Positions 36,031 through 47,464 of a stretch of 64,000 bases of DNA are shown here, piece by piece. Origin of the DNA: Ilex aquifolium (lineage: Eukaryota; Streptophyta; Magnoliopsida; Aquifoliales; Aquifoliaceae); NCBI GenBank assembly GCA_951799425.1, contig OX637402.1, forward strand, positions 28,302,492 through 28,366,491, given 5' to 3'. The notes below the pieces were generated by a model, which made no database searches, was not told the DNA's origin, and worked only from the letters and a program-made list of their open reading frames with translations. A program made the translations under genes and the position numbers. How positions within the stretch are numbered: the first letter of the stretch is position 1; each line of letters begins with the position of its first letter.

Positions 36031-36302
36031 TTATATTTAGTTACATTAAATTGACATGTAATTTCATGATTAATACTATAGCGGCATAGTATAATCGACT
36101 AATAATAAAAAAATAAAGAGGATAAGTGAATTTTACTAATCCTACATAATAGTTTTAAATATGAAAGTTATCGGTAGTCATATAATTTAGTGGGATCCAT
36201 TAACCTTAGATAGTCATTTATAATTAATCGATTATACCACATGATAGTAAATTGATAGACAAAGGTTTGCAGGTTGGCAATTATTCTTATTGACCATAAT
36301 AA

Positions 36303-37115
36303 GGGCAGAGACAAAACCAGAATTTCATTCTGAGGGGGCCAAACAGTGGTATAGTCAATAATTTTACTCAACATAACTATTCACAAAGTTATTTTTAATG
36401 ATAAATTTTGAATTTACATAACCTATCACAATCAATTACCATACAATACTATCATAAAAACTTGTTTGTTTCATATTATCTAAAATTGAGTTCTTAGCTA
36501 CTTACCATATAAAAATTAATTTCTGACAATCTCACTATCCATTTATTCATTTGTTTAAGATATGACATAATGATTAACAATAAATTATCATTAAAAAATA
36601 GATTCACATGATACTATAGTAAAATTGAGTCAAAAATCAATACATTACTTTTGATATAAACCACATTTGTAACTTAATTTTACGTTAATCTCACTTGTTT
36701 TCCTTTAGTCATCGGATTAATCTAAGTGCTTTTGTTTGTAAGAATAGTACTCACCTATGTTCTTATATTCCTTGGTAAATGTCAAACTATTTAGCCTTTT
36801 GCCTATATTAAGTAAATTACTTATATATAAGATTTTTTTAAATCAAAGGGGAAGCATAGGATTTTTTGAAAATCTATTGGGACTATAGCAATGGTGAGAA
36901 TCCAATACCCCAAAAATTTAAGGGTTCTTCCGCAAGGTATATCCACGGAGGGTGAGTCAAGGACCGAGAACAAGCGAAACGAATCAATACAACTGACTAG
37001 ACTTAGCACAAGAGTCAAGGGATATAACAAGCCGAGATGATCGTAAGTATACTAATAGACCAATTTTAGGAGGGGCCATGCCCCCTTGGGCCAATGCCTA
37101 ATTCCATCACTGAGT
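36303..37115. mobile_element. Probable decayed transposon with GGGGGCC-type ends
   Basis: Left part AGAGACAAAACCAGAATTTC then GAGGGGGCCAAAC; right part TTTTAGGAGGGGCCATGCCC then CCTAATTCCATCACT. This resembles the widespread plant repeat with GGAGCCAG...GGGGGCC ends (compare 63697-63735). Non-coding, ends uncertain. Confidence 0.35.
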
Positions 37116-37691
37116 AATGGTGTGTTTTGTGTGCGATCAGACTTCAAGTCATAATGAGGCTGGTGGGAGATTTGGTGGTGGGGCTGATCAATGACTTGCA
37201 ATAAAGACAAATTTATCTTTTACAGAATCCCTTTTATACAATATAATTAGGGTAAATTACGTTCACTTCCCTAAAATTTGTCACCAAATCATACAGATCC
37301 CCTCATGTATGAAAAATTATACCGTAATCCTTGAGATTTGGTTTTTTGTAACACATAGCTCCCCCAACCGTTTATATCCATTTAAAAAGTAGTTAAATTT
37401 TGACGACATCACTATATATTTGCTCTAAAATTCCCAAATTATCCATACAACACCAACTGCTAGATAACTATAAATTTGGTCAAAAAATAAGTCAAAATTA
37501 CAGGCCAATATTTGATCAATACCGCTAGGAGGCTATGGCAGTGGCGAGAGATTTTTTATCCCAAAAACTAAACCGGAAACCCTAGAGCAAAATGAAACAA
37601 TAGATGGAGGATAGACGAGAGATTTTTTGGAAGAGAAAAAGGAGAAGGGATGGAACCTTGAAGAACGAGAGAAGCATGGAAGATGAGAGAC

Positions 37692-37860
37692 GAGAGGGAA
37701 GCTGCATTATGTCAGAGGCGAGAGTCGCCGAGTGGTCTGGAGACGATGATTTCTTAGACTTAGAATTGGAGTTGGACTTTGTGATACTGCCGGTCTTCTT
37801 CCTCTGCCTGAAGTAACCTTTCATGTTTCCTCCTACTTCTCCTGTTGATGATGATGCCAT
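37692..37860 (-). pseudogene. Captured fragment resembling the N-terminus of DNA polymerase delta subunit 4
   Basis: Starts MASSSTGEVGGNMKGYFRQR and continues KKTGSITKSNSNSKSKKSSS then HSATLASDIMQLP. Plant POLD4 proteins begin with a similar MKGFY-R/K-Q-K-K segment, a Lys/Ser-rich linker and an FGSDV-QPPAL-like motif. After DIMQLP the similarity stops, and the conserved C-terminal half of the family is missing. The upstream sequence in the same frame looks like a captured 5' leader. As it lies wholly inside a MULE with a 9-bp duplication, I read it as a transduplicated gene fragment. POLD4 identity is from recalled family features, not alignment. Confidence 0.5.
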
Positions 37861-38297
37861 TCTCCTCCTCTTGCCTTCGTTCCTTGCTTGTGTTTCTTTG
37901 TCTTCTCTTCTGGTTTTCAAATTTGAAATTTGAATTCAACAATGTTCAGACGGAGCCGTTGGTGGAGGAGGAAAAGGCAGAGAAGGAGAAAATATTCGTT
38001 ACAACGGTGATAGTACGTGACAATGTGATATGGTATCATAATCAATAATACTAAAATAAATAAACAAATGGACCCCATAAAAATTCATAACTATCCTGTC
38101 ATGTAAGCAAATAATTATCAATCATTCTGCCACGTAAATTCAAGTGGAGTTCACCTTTTTTATTTGAAGTTTTATTATTGATCGGTGATATCATTAATAA
38201 TATCATATCATCAATAGTAACATAGTAGCACCGTCATATTTAATATTTACTCGCAGAGAAGGGGTGGAGGGGGAGAGAAATAGGGATAGATGGCGAT

Positions 38298-38938
38298 CTA
38301 TGAAGCACGGATACGGATACGGCGATACGGGATACGGCGATACGGATACGGCGATACGGCAAAACTTAAAAAAATAGGATACGGATACGGCCAAGATACG
38401 GCTATAATAAAATATTTTTATTATTTTCAACCAACTTAATACTTATATATTTTGGTAGTTCTTTAACATATAATAAGAAAAATTAGTAATTCTTTTTAGT
38501 TTCAAGAAAATATATATCGTATCGCTGTGGTATATTCACAAAGTGAAGTGACAAATTAAAGGAATCAAAGCTAATATTTACCTAGTATTTAGAAGTAATT
38601 TTGCTAAAATTATAATGTAATAACTTTATTTTATACTCTTTTGACATGTAATCTTAGATAATACTTAAAAAACACTCATGTACCTTTGAAGTAATATGAA
38701 TTTGTTGTTAATGTATTGTATGGTATGTAAATTTGAAAAGAGATGTTAAAAGTTCAACTAAAAAATTATATATGTTGGTCGACTACAAAAGTATCCGTGA
38801 AGTATCCTAATATTTAATTATTATCGGATACGTAGAAGGTGTATCCGATACGTATCGGACGAGTATCCGACGAGTATCGTATCCGTAAAGTATCCGATAC
38901 GGATACGTCAACATCAACGAAGTATCCGTGCTTCATAG
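38298..38938. mobile_element. hAT-like MITE nested in the Pack-MULE
   Basis: Ends are perfect inverted repeats CTATGAAGCACGGATAC, with many subterminal GATACGG/GTATCCG repeats inside. The 8-mer ATGGCGAT flanks it at 38290-38297 and 38939-38946. It inserted after the Pack-MULE formed or arrived. Confidence 0.85.
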
Positions 38939-39410
38939 ATGGCGATGGTACTGGGGTTGGGCCGAAGGAAGAGAGGGGTTGGGTCAAAGGAAGAGAGAGA
39001 GAGAATCAGGGGTTGTTTTTGGACAAGTGTTTGGGTTTGGGTTTGGGTTTGAATTTGGTTTATAGCTGTTAGGTGGGTTGAGTTTGATGGTGTTTATTTT
39101 TTTATTGAAGGGTATAATAGTCATTCTACACTTTTTGTTAGGCCGGTTAGTTTACCATTATTGACAGGGGTACCAATATAATTTTTCATATCCGAGGGAG
39201 TCAATGATTTAGTGACAAACTTCATGAGTGTGAATATAATTTACCTATATAATTATAATTTTGGTGAATTTTATTATAATTTCACAAATTTCATTTTAAT
39301 CCGACTCAGAAGAAAACATGGGATTGAACTTTAGGATACTAAAAGTCATATCCAACGGAGGGTCTCAAGTCTCCGTAAACCATATTAGAATAGACAAGAT
39401 AATTGAACAA

Positions 39411-39638
39411 TAATGCTACATTGATCAAATTTTGGAACCAAATTTAAAGTCTAAATGACATGGCAATTGACTTGGGCTTCTTTATTTGGTGTCATGTCAT
39501 TTGAGCTCCAATAAAGACTCCAACTGACAGCATTATTTGGTGTCATGTCATTTGGGCCCCAATAAAGACTTCAACTGATATGCTGTCATGTCACTTGCGC
39601 TCTAAATTTGGTCCTAAAATTTGGTCAATGTAATATTA
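39411..39638. mobile_element. Palindromic MITE, sister of 7804-7980
   Basis: Starts TAATGCTACATTGATCAAAT and ends GGTCAATGTAATATTA. An internal block of about 60 bp containing TTTGGTGTCATGTCATTTG is duplicated (near 39490 and 39538), making it longer than its sister. Confidence 0.65.
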
Positions 39639-39830
39639 CTCATAATTGAATCCTCTCATTTGTTTTTCTGAACCACACATGCCCAAGCCTTGTCGGAAAG
39701 GGTTCTTGATTAACACCTAAGAGTAGACCAAAGCTAGATCAGAGGTCAGGACTGGCTTTATCTTAAATTACTACGAAAAGAACAAGAAACATGTTTGGCT
39801 TCGAGATCGGATTTTTTTTTTAATTTTTTT

Positions 39831-41214
39831 GGGTAAATTTCACTAATATACCTTAAATTTAAGATATATTTCATTGACACCCTTTGCTTTCTAAAATATC
39901 ACTGTACACCCTGTACTTTATATACATATTTCATAAATTACCCCTACCAGCTAATACATTTACCGAAAAGCCAAAAATGTGTGATGTGATGGCTTATTTT
40001 ATTATGAGTTGTTAAATTTACTCTTGGTCATGTAAAACAAGCTTAAAGTAATAGAAAACATTTTTTTAGTATTAATTTAATTAAATTAATTAGATTGTTT
40101 CCTATTAAAAAAATTGGATTAAACAAAATGTTAATTTAGTGTAAATTTTAAAAATAACATTAATTTGATAAAACTAAATATTAAATTCAAAAAATTGAAT
40201 GACCGTTTAGTAATGATTTAATAAAATTGAATGTTAATTTGAAATTCAATCATAAAAATAATGTTAATTTGATAAATTGAATATTAAATTGATGAATTAA
40301 ATGTTAATTTGAGGTTAACTTGATGAAATTGAATATTAATTTGGTGTAAATTTTATGAAATTGAATATCGATTTGATGAGATTGAATGTTAGATTGCTTA
40401 AATAAAATGATAATTTTATCAAGTTTAAGATCAGTTTCACATTAATTTGGTAAAATGTTGTATTAATTTGATGAAATTTAATATTAATTTGATAAAATTG
40501 ATAGTTACTTTGGTGTTAGTTAGATCAAATTGAATATTAATTTGGTAGTTAATTTGATGAAGTTTAATGTGATTTTAATAAGATTGAATGTTAATTTTAT
40601 GAAATTGAATATTAATTTAGTATTAGTTTAATCAAATTAAATATTAATTGGATGAATTGAATGTTAAATTCATGAATTTGAATGTTAATTTGGTGCTTTA
40701 GTGTTAATTTGATAAAATTAAATATTAATTAGATAAAATTAAATATTAATCAAATAAAATTAAAGGTCAGTTTGATAAAATTAAATATTAATTAGATAAA
40801 ATTAAATATTAATCAAATAAAATTAAAGGTCAGTTTGATAAAATTATAGATTAATTTTATATTAATTTAATACAATTATATTTTTTTGTGGTCATACAAA
40901 ATTTAATAATTATATTAATAATACTAATATTGAAATGAACATTTAAACTCCTCCGATAAAAAAAAAAAAGTTTGTGACCATGGTTAGGTTAGGTTAGGTC
41001 ATAACATGGAATAAAATAAAAAACAAAATAAAAATATAAGAATAAAACCGAATAACACTCTTGTAAAATGGAAGATCTAATAAGAGTAATTAAGTAAAAG
41101 CACGTTATCTTTTAAGTCTGTTAGCTGACACGAGTATACAATGATATTTTAAAAATTAGAGGATGCGTCAGTAAAATATGACTTAAATTCAAGAAATGCA
41201 AGTAAAATTTATCC
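39831..41214. mobile_element. MULE-like non-autonomous element with satellite-like core
   Basis: Inverted ends of about 100 bp: left GGGTAAATTTCACTAATATA, right (reverse complement) GGATAAATTTTACTTGCATT, both continuing to TTAAATTTAAG/TTGAATTTAAG and ATATCACTGTACAC-like words. The flanking 9-mers agree only partly. The core (about 40120-40910) is a degenerate repeat of GATGAAATTGAATATTAATT-type units. No ORF. Confidence 0.6.
40120..40910 (+). repeat. Degenerate tandem array of TTGAATATTAATTTG-type units
   Basis: Dozens of imperfect 20-30-bp units built from GAAATTGAATGTTAATTTGG. One 57-bp stretch (TTAATTAGATAAAATTAAAT...) is repeated almost exactly near 40725-40840. Lies inside the element at 39831-41214. 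Confidence 0.7.
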
Positions 41215-41286
41215 TATTTTTATTTCTTGATGGATCCATTCTCCATCAGTAAGTGAGGGCCCACTTATTTATAATAGATACTATTA

Positions 41287-41410
41287 GGGCTGTTAAACAG
41301 CCAAGCTTGAACATTTTTTTATGCTCGTTTATGTGTAAATAGTTAAATGAGTCAGCTCATTTATGCGTAAATTAGACTTGAATTAGGCTCGAATTCAGCT
41401 CGATTATCTC
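41287..41410. mobile_element. Partial hAT-like MITE
   Basis: Starts TAGGGCTGTTAAACAGCCAA and contains CTCGTTTA/GGCTCGAATTCAGCTCG words of the 55538-55855 family. The far end is missing. Confidence 0.5.
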
Positions 41411-42039
41411 TCCTAGATACTACTTAAATTTATAATAAATGATTTACCAAAATGAGAAACAGGAAAAAAAAATTATATTGAATGAGATCTTAGTACCAAA
41501 AACACGAGTGTCCGCCCTTTTCCTTCTTGTATTTGGATACGTAAAATAAGGTACCGTTTAACAACTATTTAGCGTTTATCATGTTTTTTTTTAATAAAAA
41601 AATGCTAATAAAATGTGTGAAGGTAACGTCTCATTCACGTGAAGACAAATCAACACGTAAAAAGAAAAGACTATTCTTTGGTCCCATTTACAAGTGTATT
41701 TTCCAATAATCCAAAATCATGCCACATATTTTTTTTGTTTGTTTATCAATAAGGAATAATTATGAGATTTTAATCCTAAAATCTATTTCTTGAAAACCAC
41801 ATCTTTATATAAGGAAGGATAGTGCACGACATTTCATTATTTTTGACTTTTCTGACTAATTCAATTTCTCATATTGTTACGCCAATTATAAACGATAGGA
41901 AAAGGATATAATGTCAATAAACTTGATATATACGCCAAATTCTTGTATGTCATCTTACAAGAGGGGAAATGCAAGGATTTAAAACCTGACAATCTGTTTG
42001 GATATTAAATATTAAATTTTAGAAATGCTCAATGTATTG

Positions 42040-43115
42040 ATACCTATTGATAGGACACTCTTGAGAAAGGAGTAGATCGCGACACGTGTCCTCGACACCA
42101 AACATGTCCTCCCATTTGATGAAACCACGTGTCCTAGGCACAGAGGCACGTCTTGCTCTCTGATGATGACACAATTCCCTCGGCGCCGAGGCATCCCCAT
42201 TCTCTTGGACAACAACGTACCCTCGGCTCCGAGGGTACCCCCACTCCAAGGCACCCGAGTGTCCTCGGATCCTGGGATACTTACTGGGACTCTGGTCCTG
42301 CCACATATCTCCGACTTCTAAAAAGGTTGTTGATTAACAGTTGATCAGTCTCAACTAAACTAGGAATCATGAGGGCGCTCTGCACAATGAGACCATGATG
42401 ACAGGATAAACAAGACACTCAACCAAGGAGAATCAGACACGTGGGATAAAGCGCAGTGTGAAGGGCGAAAAGACATGGATGCCCCTGCTGACATATGACA
42501 ATTCCAAGCAAACATTTAATGAACCCTCAGATGATAGGACACTCTTAATGGCTAGGGAAGCCGAGGAGAAGGAGCATTAAATGCTTCTGGACCCAAGCAT
42601 TTAATATCTCAACATTGAAGGAATAGCATTAACTGCTCGGGAGCCCGAGCAATTAATAATGGGATCTCACCCCATGCAAAATAGGAGGCGCACAGCCCCA
42701 TGTTTGGACTCTACCTACTGTCTAGACCTTTAGCAATGATGAGTCTTTGAAGGTATAAATAGCCCCCAAAAATACAATGCAGAGGTACGCAAAATTACTT
42801 CTCAAGAATACACAACAGTGTTTTCTTCTTCCCCTCTCTCAAAAAACTGACTTGATCGTTGGAGGGGATACGCCAGAAAACACTCCGACGTCTTTTCTAA
42901 CCTACCTTCTGTGTGCCAGGAACCACCAGCGACCCGTCGGAATCGATCGAACAACCACTGCAACAATTCATCACCACTTCTTAGGCCCCCTTTGGGCCTC
43001 TCAACTCCTTCCTTGCCACGGGATTTTCGACACTCGAGGCAAATACGAGCTCACCAAAGAAGAGATCTGTCTTTTTCAACTATTATGCGAAAATCGCCGC
43101 GCACACCTACCACTT
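42040..43115 (+). mobile_element. Probable Ty3/gypsy solo LTR
   Basis: About 1.1 kb, G+C-richer than its surroundings, non-coding, with a TATA box GGTATAAATAG (42752-42762) and a leader containing TTGATCGTTGGAGGGG and ACACTCCGACGTCTTTTCTA, as in U5 regions of plant gypsy LTRs. No internal retroelement coding flanks it, hence solo. The motif TGATAGGACACTCTT occurs at 42048 and 42532, suggesting an internal duplication. Ends not fixed. Confidence 0.55.
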
Positions 43116-43127
43116 TTAATACACTAA

Positions 43128-43597
43128 GACTTCGTTTGGATGGCGGTAAGTTGAATTGGGAATGGGATTCTCATTTCTAACTCCTACATTATACCATGTT
43201 TGCAGAGTCAATTATTCAGTAATTTAACTTGAGAATAAGATTATTACCGTAATCTAATTCCCAATAATGATGGGTATCTTAAACTCATGACCAATAGTGA
43301 TAATCTCATACCTACATTAATTGAGTATTCTATATAAGGAATAAAAATCCCAAATAGAAACTCCTTTTTAAAATTAATTTCATTTCAAAAATGAAGTTCT
43401 TATCCTAAAATCAATTTCTTTTCTCATTAAATTATTTCTTAAAATAATTTGGGAATGACATGAATTCCCACACTGGATTACTAACAATAACCAAACACTG
43501 GATAGAAGATTACTATGATAATTACAACTCGGGTATCTCATTACTAGGAATGAGATATCCATTCGTATTTAAGATTACTGTCATCCAACACATGCCC
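43128..43597. mobile_element. MITE, possibly PIF/Harbinger-like, next to the LTR
   Basis: Ends GACTTCGTTTGGATGGCGGT and (reverse complement) GGGCATGTGTTGGATGACAG. TAA flanks both sides (43125-43127 and 43598-43600). The interior repeats GGAATGAGAT/ATTCCCA words. Non-coding. Confidence 0.6.
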
Positions 43598-43703
43598 TAA
43601 GGAAATGCTACGCGACAGAATCTGTAGAGAAGCAAAAAATAATCAGCCACAACCATGTTTGAAAAGGAAAATAACCAACTAGAAATTACTAGTTGATAAC
43701 AGT

Positions 43704-43765
43704 CACTACAAGCAAAAAATGTCGAAGTTAGTGGCTATAAAAATGACATTTAGTGGAAAAGAGAA
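43704..43765 (+). mobile_element. CACTA-type transposon terminus remnant
   Basis: CACTACAAGCAAAAAATGTC followed by TTAGTGGCTATAAAAATGAC. CACTACAAGAAAA with a nearby AGTGGC motif is the usual end of plant CACTA elements. No partner end seen in the window. Confidence 0.45.
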
Positions 43766-43839
43766 GATACATTCAAATCCCCATATGACTCACGATCTCG
43801 ACATTTTTAGGAGTAATTTTAGGAGGCAGTTATTGTTGC

Positions 43840-43935
43840 AATCAAGATTGTTTATTCAATCTTATTGTAACCGAAGTCCCTTCGATTAAAATTAATAAAT
43901 GAATTGTTTTTTATTAGTTTGTTAGACTATGTGTT
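43840..43935 (+). repeat. Dispersed repeat shared with 62225-62320
   Basis: The segment around CTTATTGTAACCGAAGTCCC matches, in reverse complement, the segment around CGAAATAACTTCGGTTACAA at 62245-62265, with flanking CAATCAAGA/TCTTGATTG words. Possibly LTR pieces. Confidence 0.45.
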
Positions 43936-45161
43936 TATTCATTATTTTTTCATCTAAAGAAATTATAAAATAAGACATTTGAACCTTTTACAAATAACCG
44001 CTTAAAAACTATTTATCGATTAGAGTATATAGATCCATCCCAATAAATTTTAGAATAACACAATCATAATGAAGCCAACCCAATATGACACACCAAAAGT
44101 CACATTGTTATTAAAATATTTCCTTTGTTGATGAGAAACCAACTCCACTTCATGGTGGACAGTACGTAATGAATTCAACTTTGCCCCCACCTTAAAAATT
44201 AAAATGCAAAATTTTCTCTAACATCCAATCATAATTCCTCAACTCAAAAAGTAAAAAAATCTTGAATTTGGGTCATCTTAAGAGTCATGGATTCAAATTT
44301 ATCTTGGTAATTGACCAGTGCTTATGGGACAGGAATTGCATGTATCTGGGTATGTTAATCAGAATATTTTGCCTCTCACACACAAATATATCTATATCTG
44401 TATATTTGTGTATGTTCAGAGATTACAAATTTTTTATTTGCATATGATATAATCCTCTTTTCTAGGGCTTATGAAAGAGACTGCCACATAGCTTAAATAA
44501 ATCAAAAGTTTGCATTTCACCTAACATAAGAGATAAAACAAGTTAAGTAGGTGGAAAATTAAAACCATCTCCTAGTCCTTGGTTGGGAGGGCTACTCTAA
44601 TTCAAGCAGTCATTTCTACACTACCTAACAATCTAATGCAAACCAAGCATTCAAGCCGAGCTTTGTGCCATCCTAAAAGGGTTGGAGCTCATTCAAAGAA
44701 GGGAAATTAGACAAGCGACGGTTGAGACTCACTCGAGGTAATCTTAAAGGTAGTTCAAGTGATAACAAGAACGGATTGTAAATCTAGACGTTATGAGTTC
44801 GAATTTTAATAATCTTTTGGGGTCAAGTCATGAGAAAATTATCTACCATAAATACACTAGTTTCGACATAAATGACCTGTCTTTGATCAGATCTAAAATA
44901 AAATTAATCAGCGCATAAGCTAGAATCACCTCCATCTCATATGCGGACCTACCCAGCCAGCATCTCTTTTACTAGAAATTCTGTCTAGTTTTGTTTTAAA
45001 TTTTCCAACGTACCAAACAAATAAAAAAAGAAAAAGCATACACATATAGGCTATAGCGTGGCAATTAGCACTTGGATTTAGAAATAGATTTATCATATCT
45101 CATCCTAATCTGCCGTTTACATACAGATCAATGTGACCTACTCTAAAATGAAATTGTGTAT

Positions 45162-47464
45162 CTACTTCTGATCCTTTGCTGCTTCGGATTTTTCTTCAGC
45201 TACGGATTTTTCTTCAGCTTCGGATTGTTCTTCAGCTACGGATTTTTCTTCAGCCTCGGATTTTTCTTCAGCTTCGGATTTTTGTTTATCTTCGTCAATG
45301 GCTTCTTCTACAAATGACTCCAACTTCTCCTGCACTTCTTCGACCTGCATTTTTTATTTAAACAATGAAAAAAGCCTTAAAACTTAGCAATATCATTAAA
45401 CATGGAAAAATAATATGCAACTTAAATTTGGATTCCAAATGGTAGTCCAAATGAATGGAGACCATTGGATAAGTCGGTCTCATTAATTTTTTTAAATGAA
45501 ATCCACTTATCTAATGGTCTTTATTAATTTGAGATGCCATTTAGGATCCTAAATTTGGGTCGCATAGCATTGGTCTTAAAAATGTTGTGTTTAGTAGCCA
45601 TTGGTTTTCTTTTCTTTTTGGGCTAATGTCACTTTGTACTCTAAAAGATGTTTCGATTTTCAATTTACACCATCAAACATTAAAAATTTTAATTTATACA
45701 TTCAATTTTATGAATTGATAAAAATGTAGACCTGTTCCAGACTATCGTTCAGTTGTTCGTCATAAATTAAAGTACGTGAATTACAAGTGTTTCAGTCATA
45801 GACTTGTATATAAATTCACAAATTGTTTGCACCTCATGTGATTAGTTGCACATGATATATTTAGCCTCTATTTGACTAACAAAACCTTATTTTCGATACA
45901 TAAAATGATGTCAAATTTATCATTGACAAAAATCTGCAGTGATTGATACACCTCATCCTCATATCCGAAGCACTTGCAACTCATGTGATCCAATTTATGA
46001 CAGAAAATTGAACGATAGATTAGGCGAGATCCACGTTACTATCAATTCATAATAATGAGGGTACAAATTAAATTTTTTAATATTTAAAGGTTAAGAATAG
46101 TAGAAAGTGAGATTAGCCCTTTCTTTTTTATATTGTAGGTGTTCAATTCTCTCTGGCCATTGGTTGAAAAGATGAACCTCAAAAAGTCCATACAGGGCTG
46201 TCTTTCCAACTTCAAGAAATTTTTTATAATAATCTGTAATCCATAATTTTTTATTAAAACGTACGTAAAACTATAAAATATTATGGAAATTATTAATTGT
46301 GTTTAATTGGAGAACTTAAGTTGAAGATTTAATATATTATAATTGTGAAATAGAAGTTAAAATTATCCAATATTAAAATTTAGCATTGTGATAATCAACT
46401 TTAATGGTTATTAAATTTAGTGACTTGGTCAGATTAGTTAAAAAAAAAAATAATATGGCATGAACACAAGATAAATCTAGGGAATTAGGTAAACCTTATC
46501 GATGAATTCATCGGCTAGTTGAGCATCCTTAGCTGTTTCTTTGGCCACGTTCTCAATAAAAGTCAATGCATTTCGGAGTTTCCCATTTTCAGGAAGGTCA
46601 TCGGCAATCTGCTCTGCCACCTTCCCTACTTCCTCCGCCACCTTTTCTACTGCTTCCGCTATCTCTTCCGCTGTCTCCACTACCGTGTCAATGCCATCTG
46701 TGCATAATGTTTTCCGAACAATAAAAAAAAAGTCTAACATCACCAAATAATATTAAAAAGATGGTAAGCATGGGAATGAACAAAATTTGCTCATTGGTGG
46801 TCCTTAATCCTTAGTCCTTACCTTTCAGTTTCAACAATGACCCCCATTTGTGACTCAGGAAAGGTAGAACCACTGTCATTACCATTCCCAAAATCCAATT
46901 TTTCCTGCTTGAACATAAGCATAAAGATCTTAAATGACTCTGGGATAAGTAAAAGATTAGGAAAAATGAATAAATATTATCTATAGAAAACCAGTCTAAT
47001 AATTCTAAGAAATAGCTCAAGTCACAATAAATTACCCTTACAACAATATTATTTGTAAAATGAAAAATAGAACTTGAACTTACCAAGAACTAGGAGGGGG
47101 TCCGGAGGGTACCGGAGCTTCAGGTTGAACGCCGGCGAAAACAGCAAAGTCCCTAAGCAAAAAGAAAGATTTTCGTGCGAGCTAAAAACGCAGAAGCGAA
47201 GTGCACTGTACACACATCACTGTAATCAGATAATTAGAAAAAGTAAAACAACTATACTTACATCTTAGATGTTCGTTTGAAGGGTTCTGCTCTTAGGCTG
47301 CTCATCAGATTTTGTGAGCTCCGGTTACCCGGAAAACAGCTTCCATCATTATCTACGGTGATTATAAAACGACGAGTTGGGTTGAAAGAGAAACTTTGAG
47401 ATGTGTGAGGACAGGGCTTGACATGGAAGCCATTTAAGCTGTTAAAAACTACGGATCTTGCCAT
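45162..47464 (-). CDS. Predicted plastid-targeted small membrane protein, paralogue B (function unknown)
   Basis: Five minus-strand exons: 47262-47464, 47084-47152, 46822-46904, 46495-46697 and 45162-45344, all GT-AG and in phase, giving 246 residues. Start chosen at MARSVVFNSLNG, matching MATSIVSCSLI of paralogue A, rather than 11 codons upstream. Residues 1 to about 65 resemble a chloroplast transit peptide; a Pro-rich linker follows. Exon 3 gives one hydrophobic helix (NWILGMVMTVVLPFLSH, residues 93-109) then KWGSLLKLK. Exon 4 is a charged helix (AEEIAEAVEKVAEEVGKVAE, then DDLPENGKLRNALTF). The last exon has an acidic six-residue repeat (KSEAEE/KSVAEE type, about six copies) that paralogue A lacks. 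Both proteins end K-D-Q-K/D. Function unknown. Confidence 0.83.
45180..45290 (-). repeat. Coding minisatellite, 18-bp unit x about 6
   Basis: Units of the form GATTTTTCTTCAGCTWCG on the plus strand encode (K/Q)S(E/V)AEE repeats in the last exon of paralogue B. All lengths are multiples of 18, so the frame is kept. Confidence 0.85.
45408..45575. mobile_element. Fold-back MITE in intron 4 of paralogue B
   Basis: TATGCAACTTAAATTTGGAT and GACCATTGGATAAGT on the left pair with the right half, whose reverse complement reads CTATGCGACCCAAATTTAGG and GACCATTAGATAAGT. Non-coding; target duplication not determined. Confidence 0.55.
45620..46119. mobile_element. MULE-like MITE in intron 4 of paralogue B, 9-bp duplication
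   Basis: Ends GGGCTAATGTCACTTTGTAC and (reverse complement) GGGCTAATCTCACTTTCTAC. TTTCTTTTT occurs at 45611-45619 and 46120-46128; this is low-complexity, so the duplication is supportive rather than decisive. Inner AAATTTAATTTGTACC-type words also pair. Confidence 0.75.

Larger units (their letters stand above)
37250..39246. mobile_element. Pack-MULE with perfect 9-bp target duplication
   Basis: Inverted ends of about 70-150 bp: left GGGTAAATTACGTTCACTTC, right (reverse complement) AGGTAAATTATATTCACACT, both continuing to TTTGTCAC..AAATCAT and a GAAAAATTATA block. The 9-mer ATATAATTA flanks it at 37241-37249 and 39247-39255. No transposase. It carries a host-gene-like fragment (37692-37860, minus) and a nested hAT-like element (38298-38938). 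Confidence 0.85.

Noticed and set aside
36840..37030. 69-codon minus-strand frame
   Set aside because: Inside a probable transposon remnant, no family features.
39030..39055. GGGTTTGGGTTTGGGTTTG run resembling telomeric repeats
   Set aside because: Plant telomeres are TTTAGGG; this is a short TTTGGG run inside the Pack-MULE.
42012..42344. Overlapping frames in the LTR, including an 80-95-codon minus-strand pair
   Set aside because: They lie in a non-coding LTR; composition reflects CCTCGG/CCGAGG repeats.
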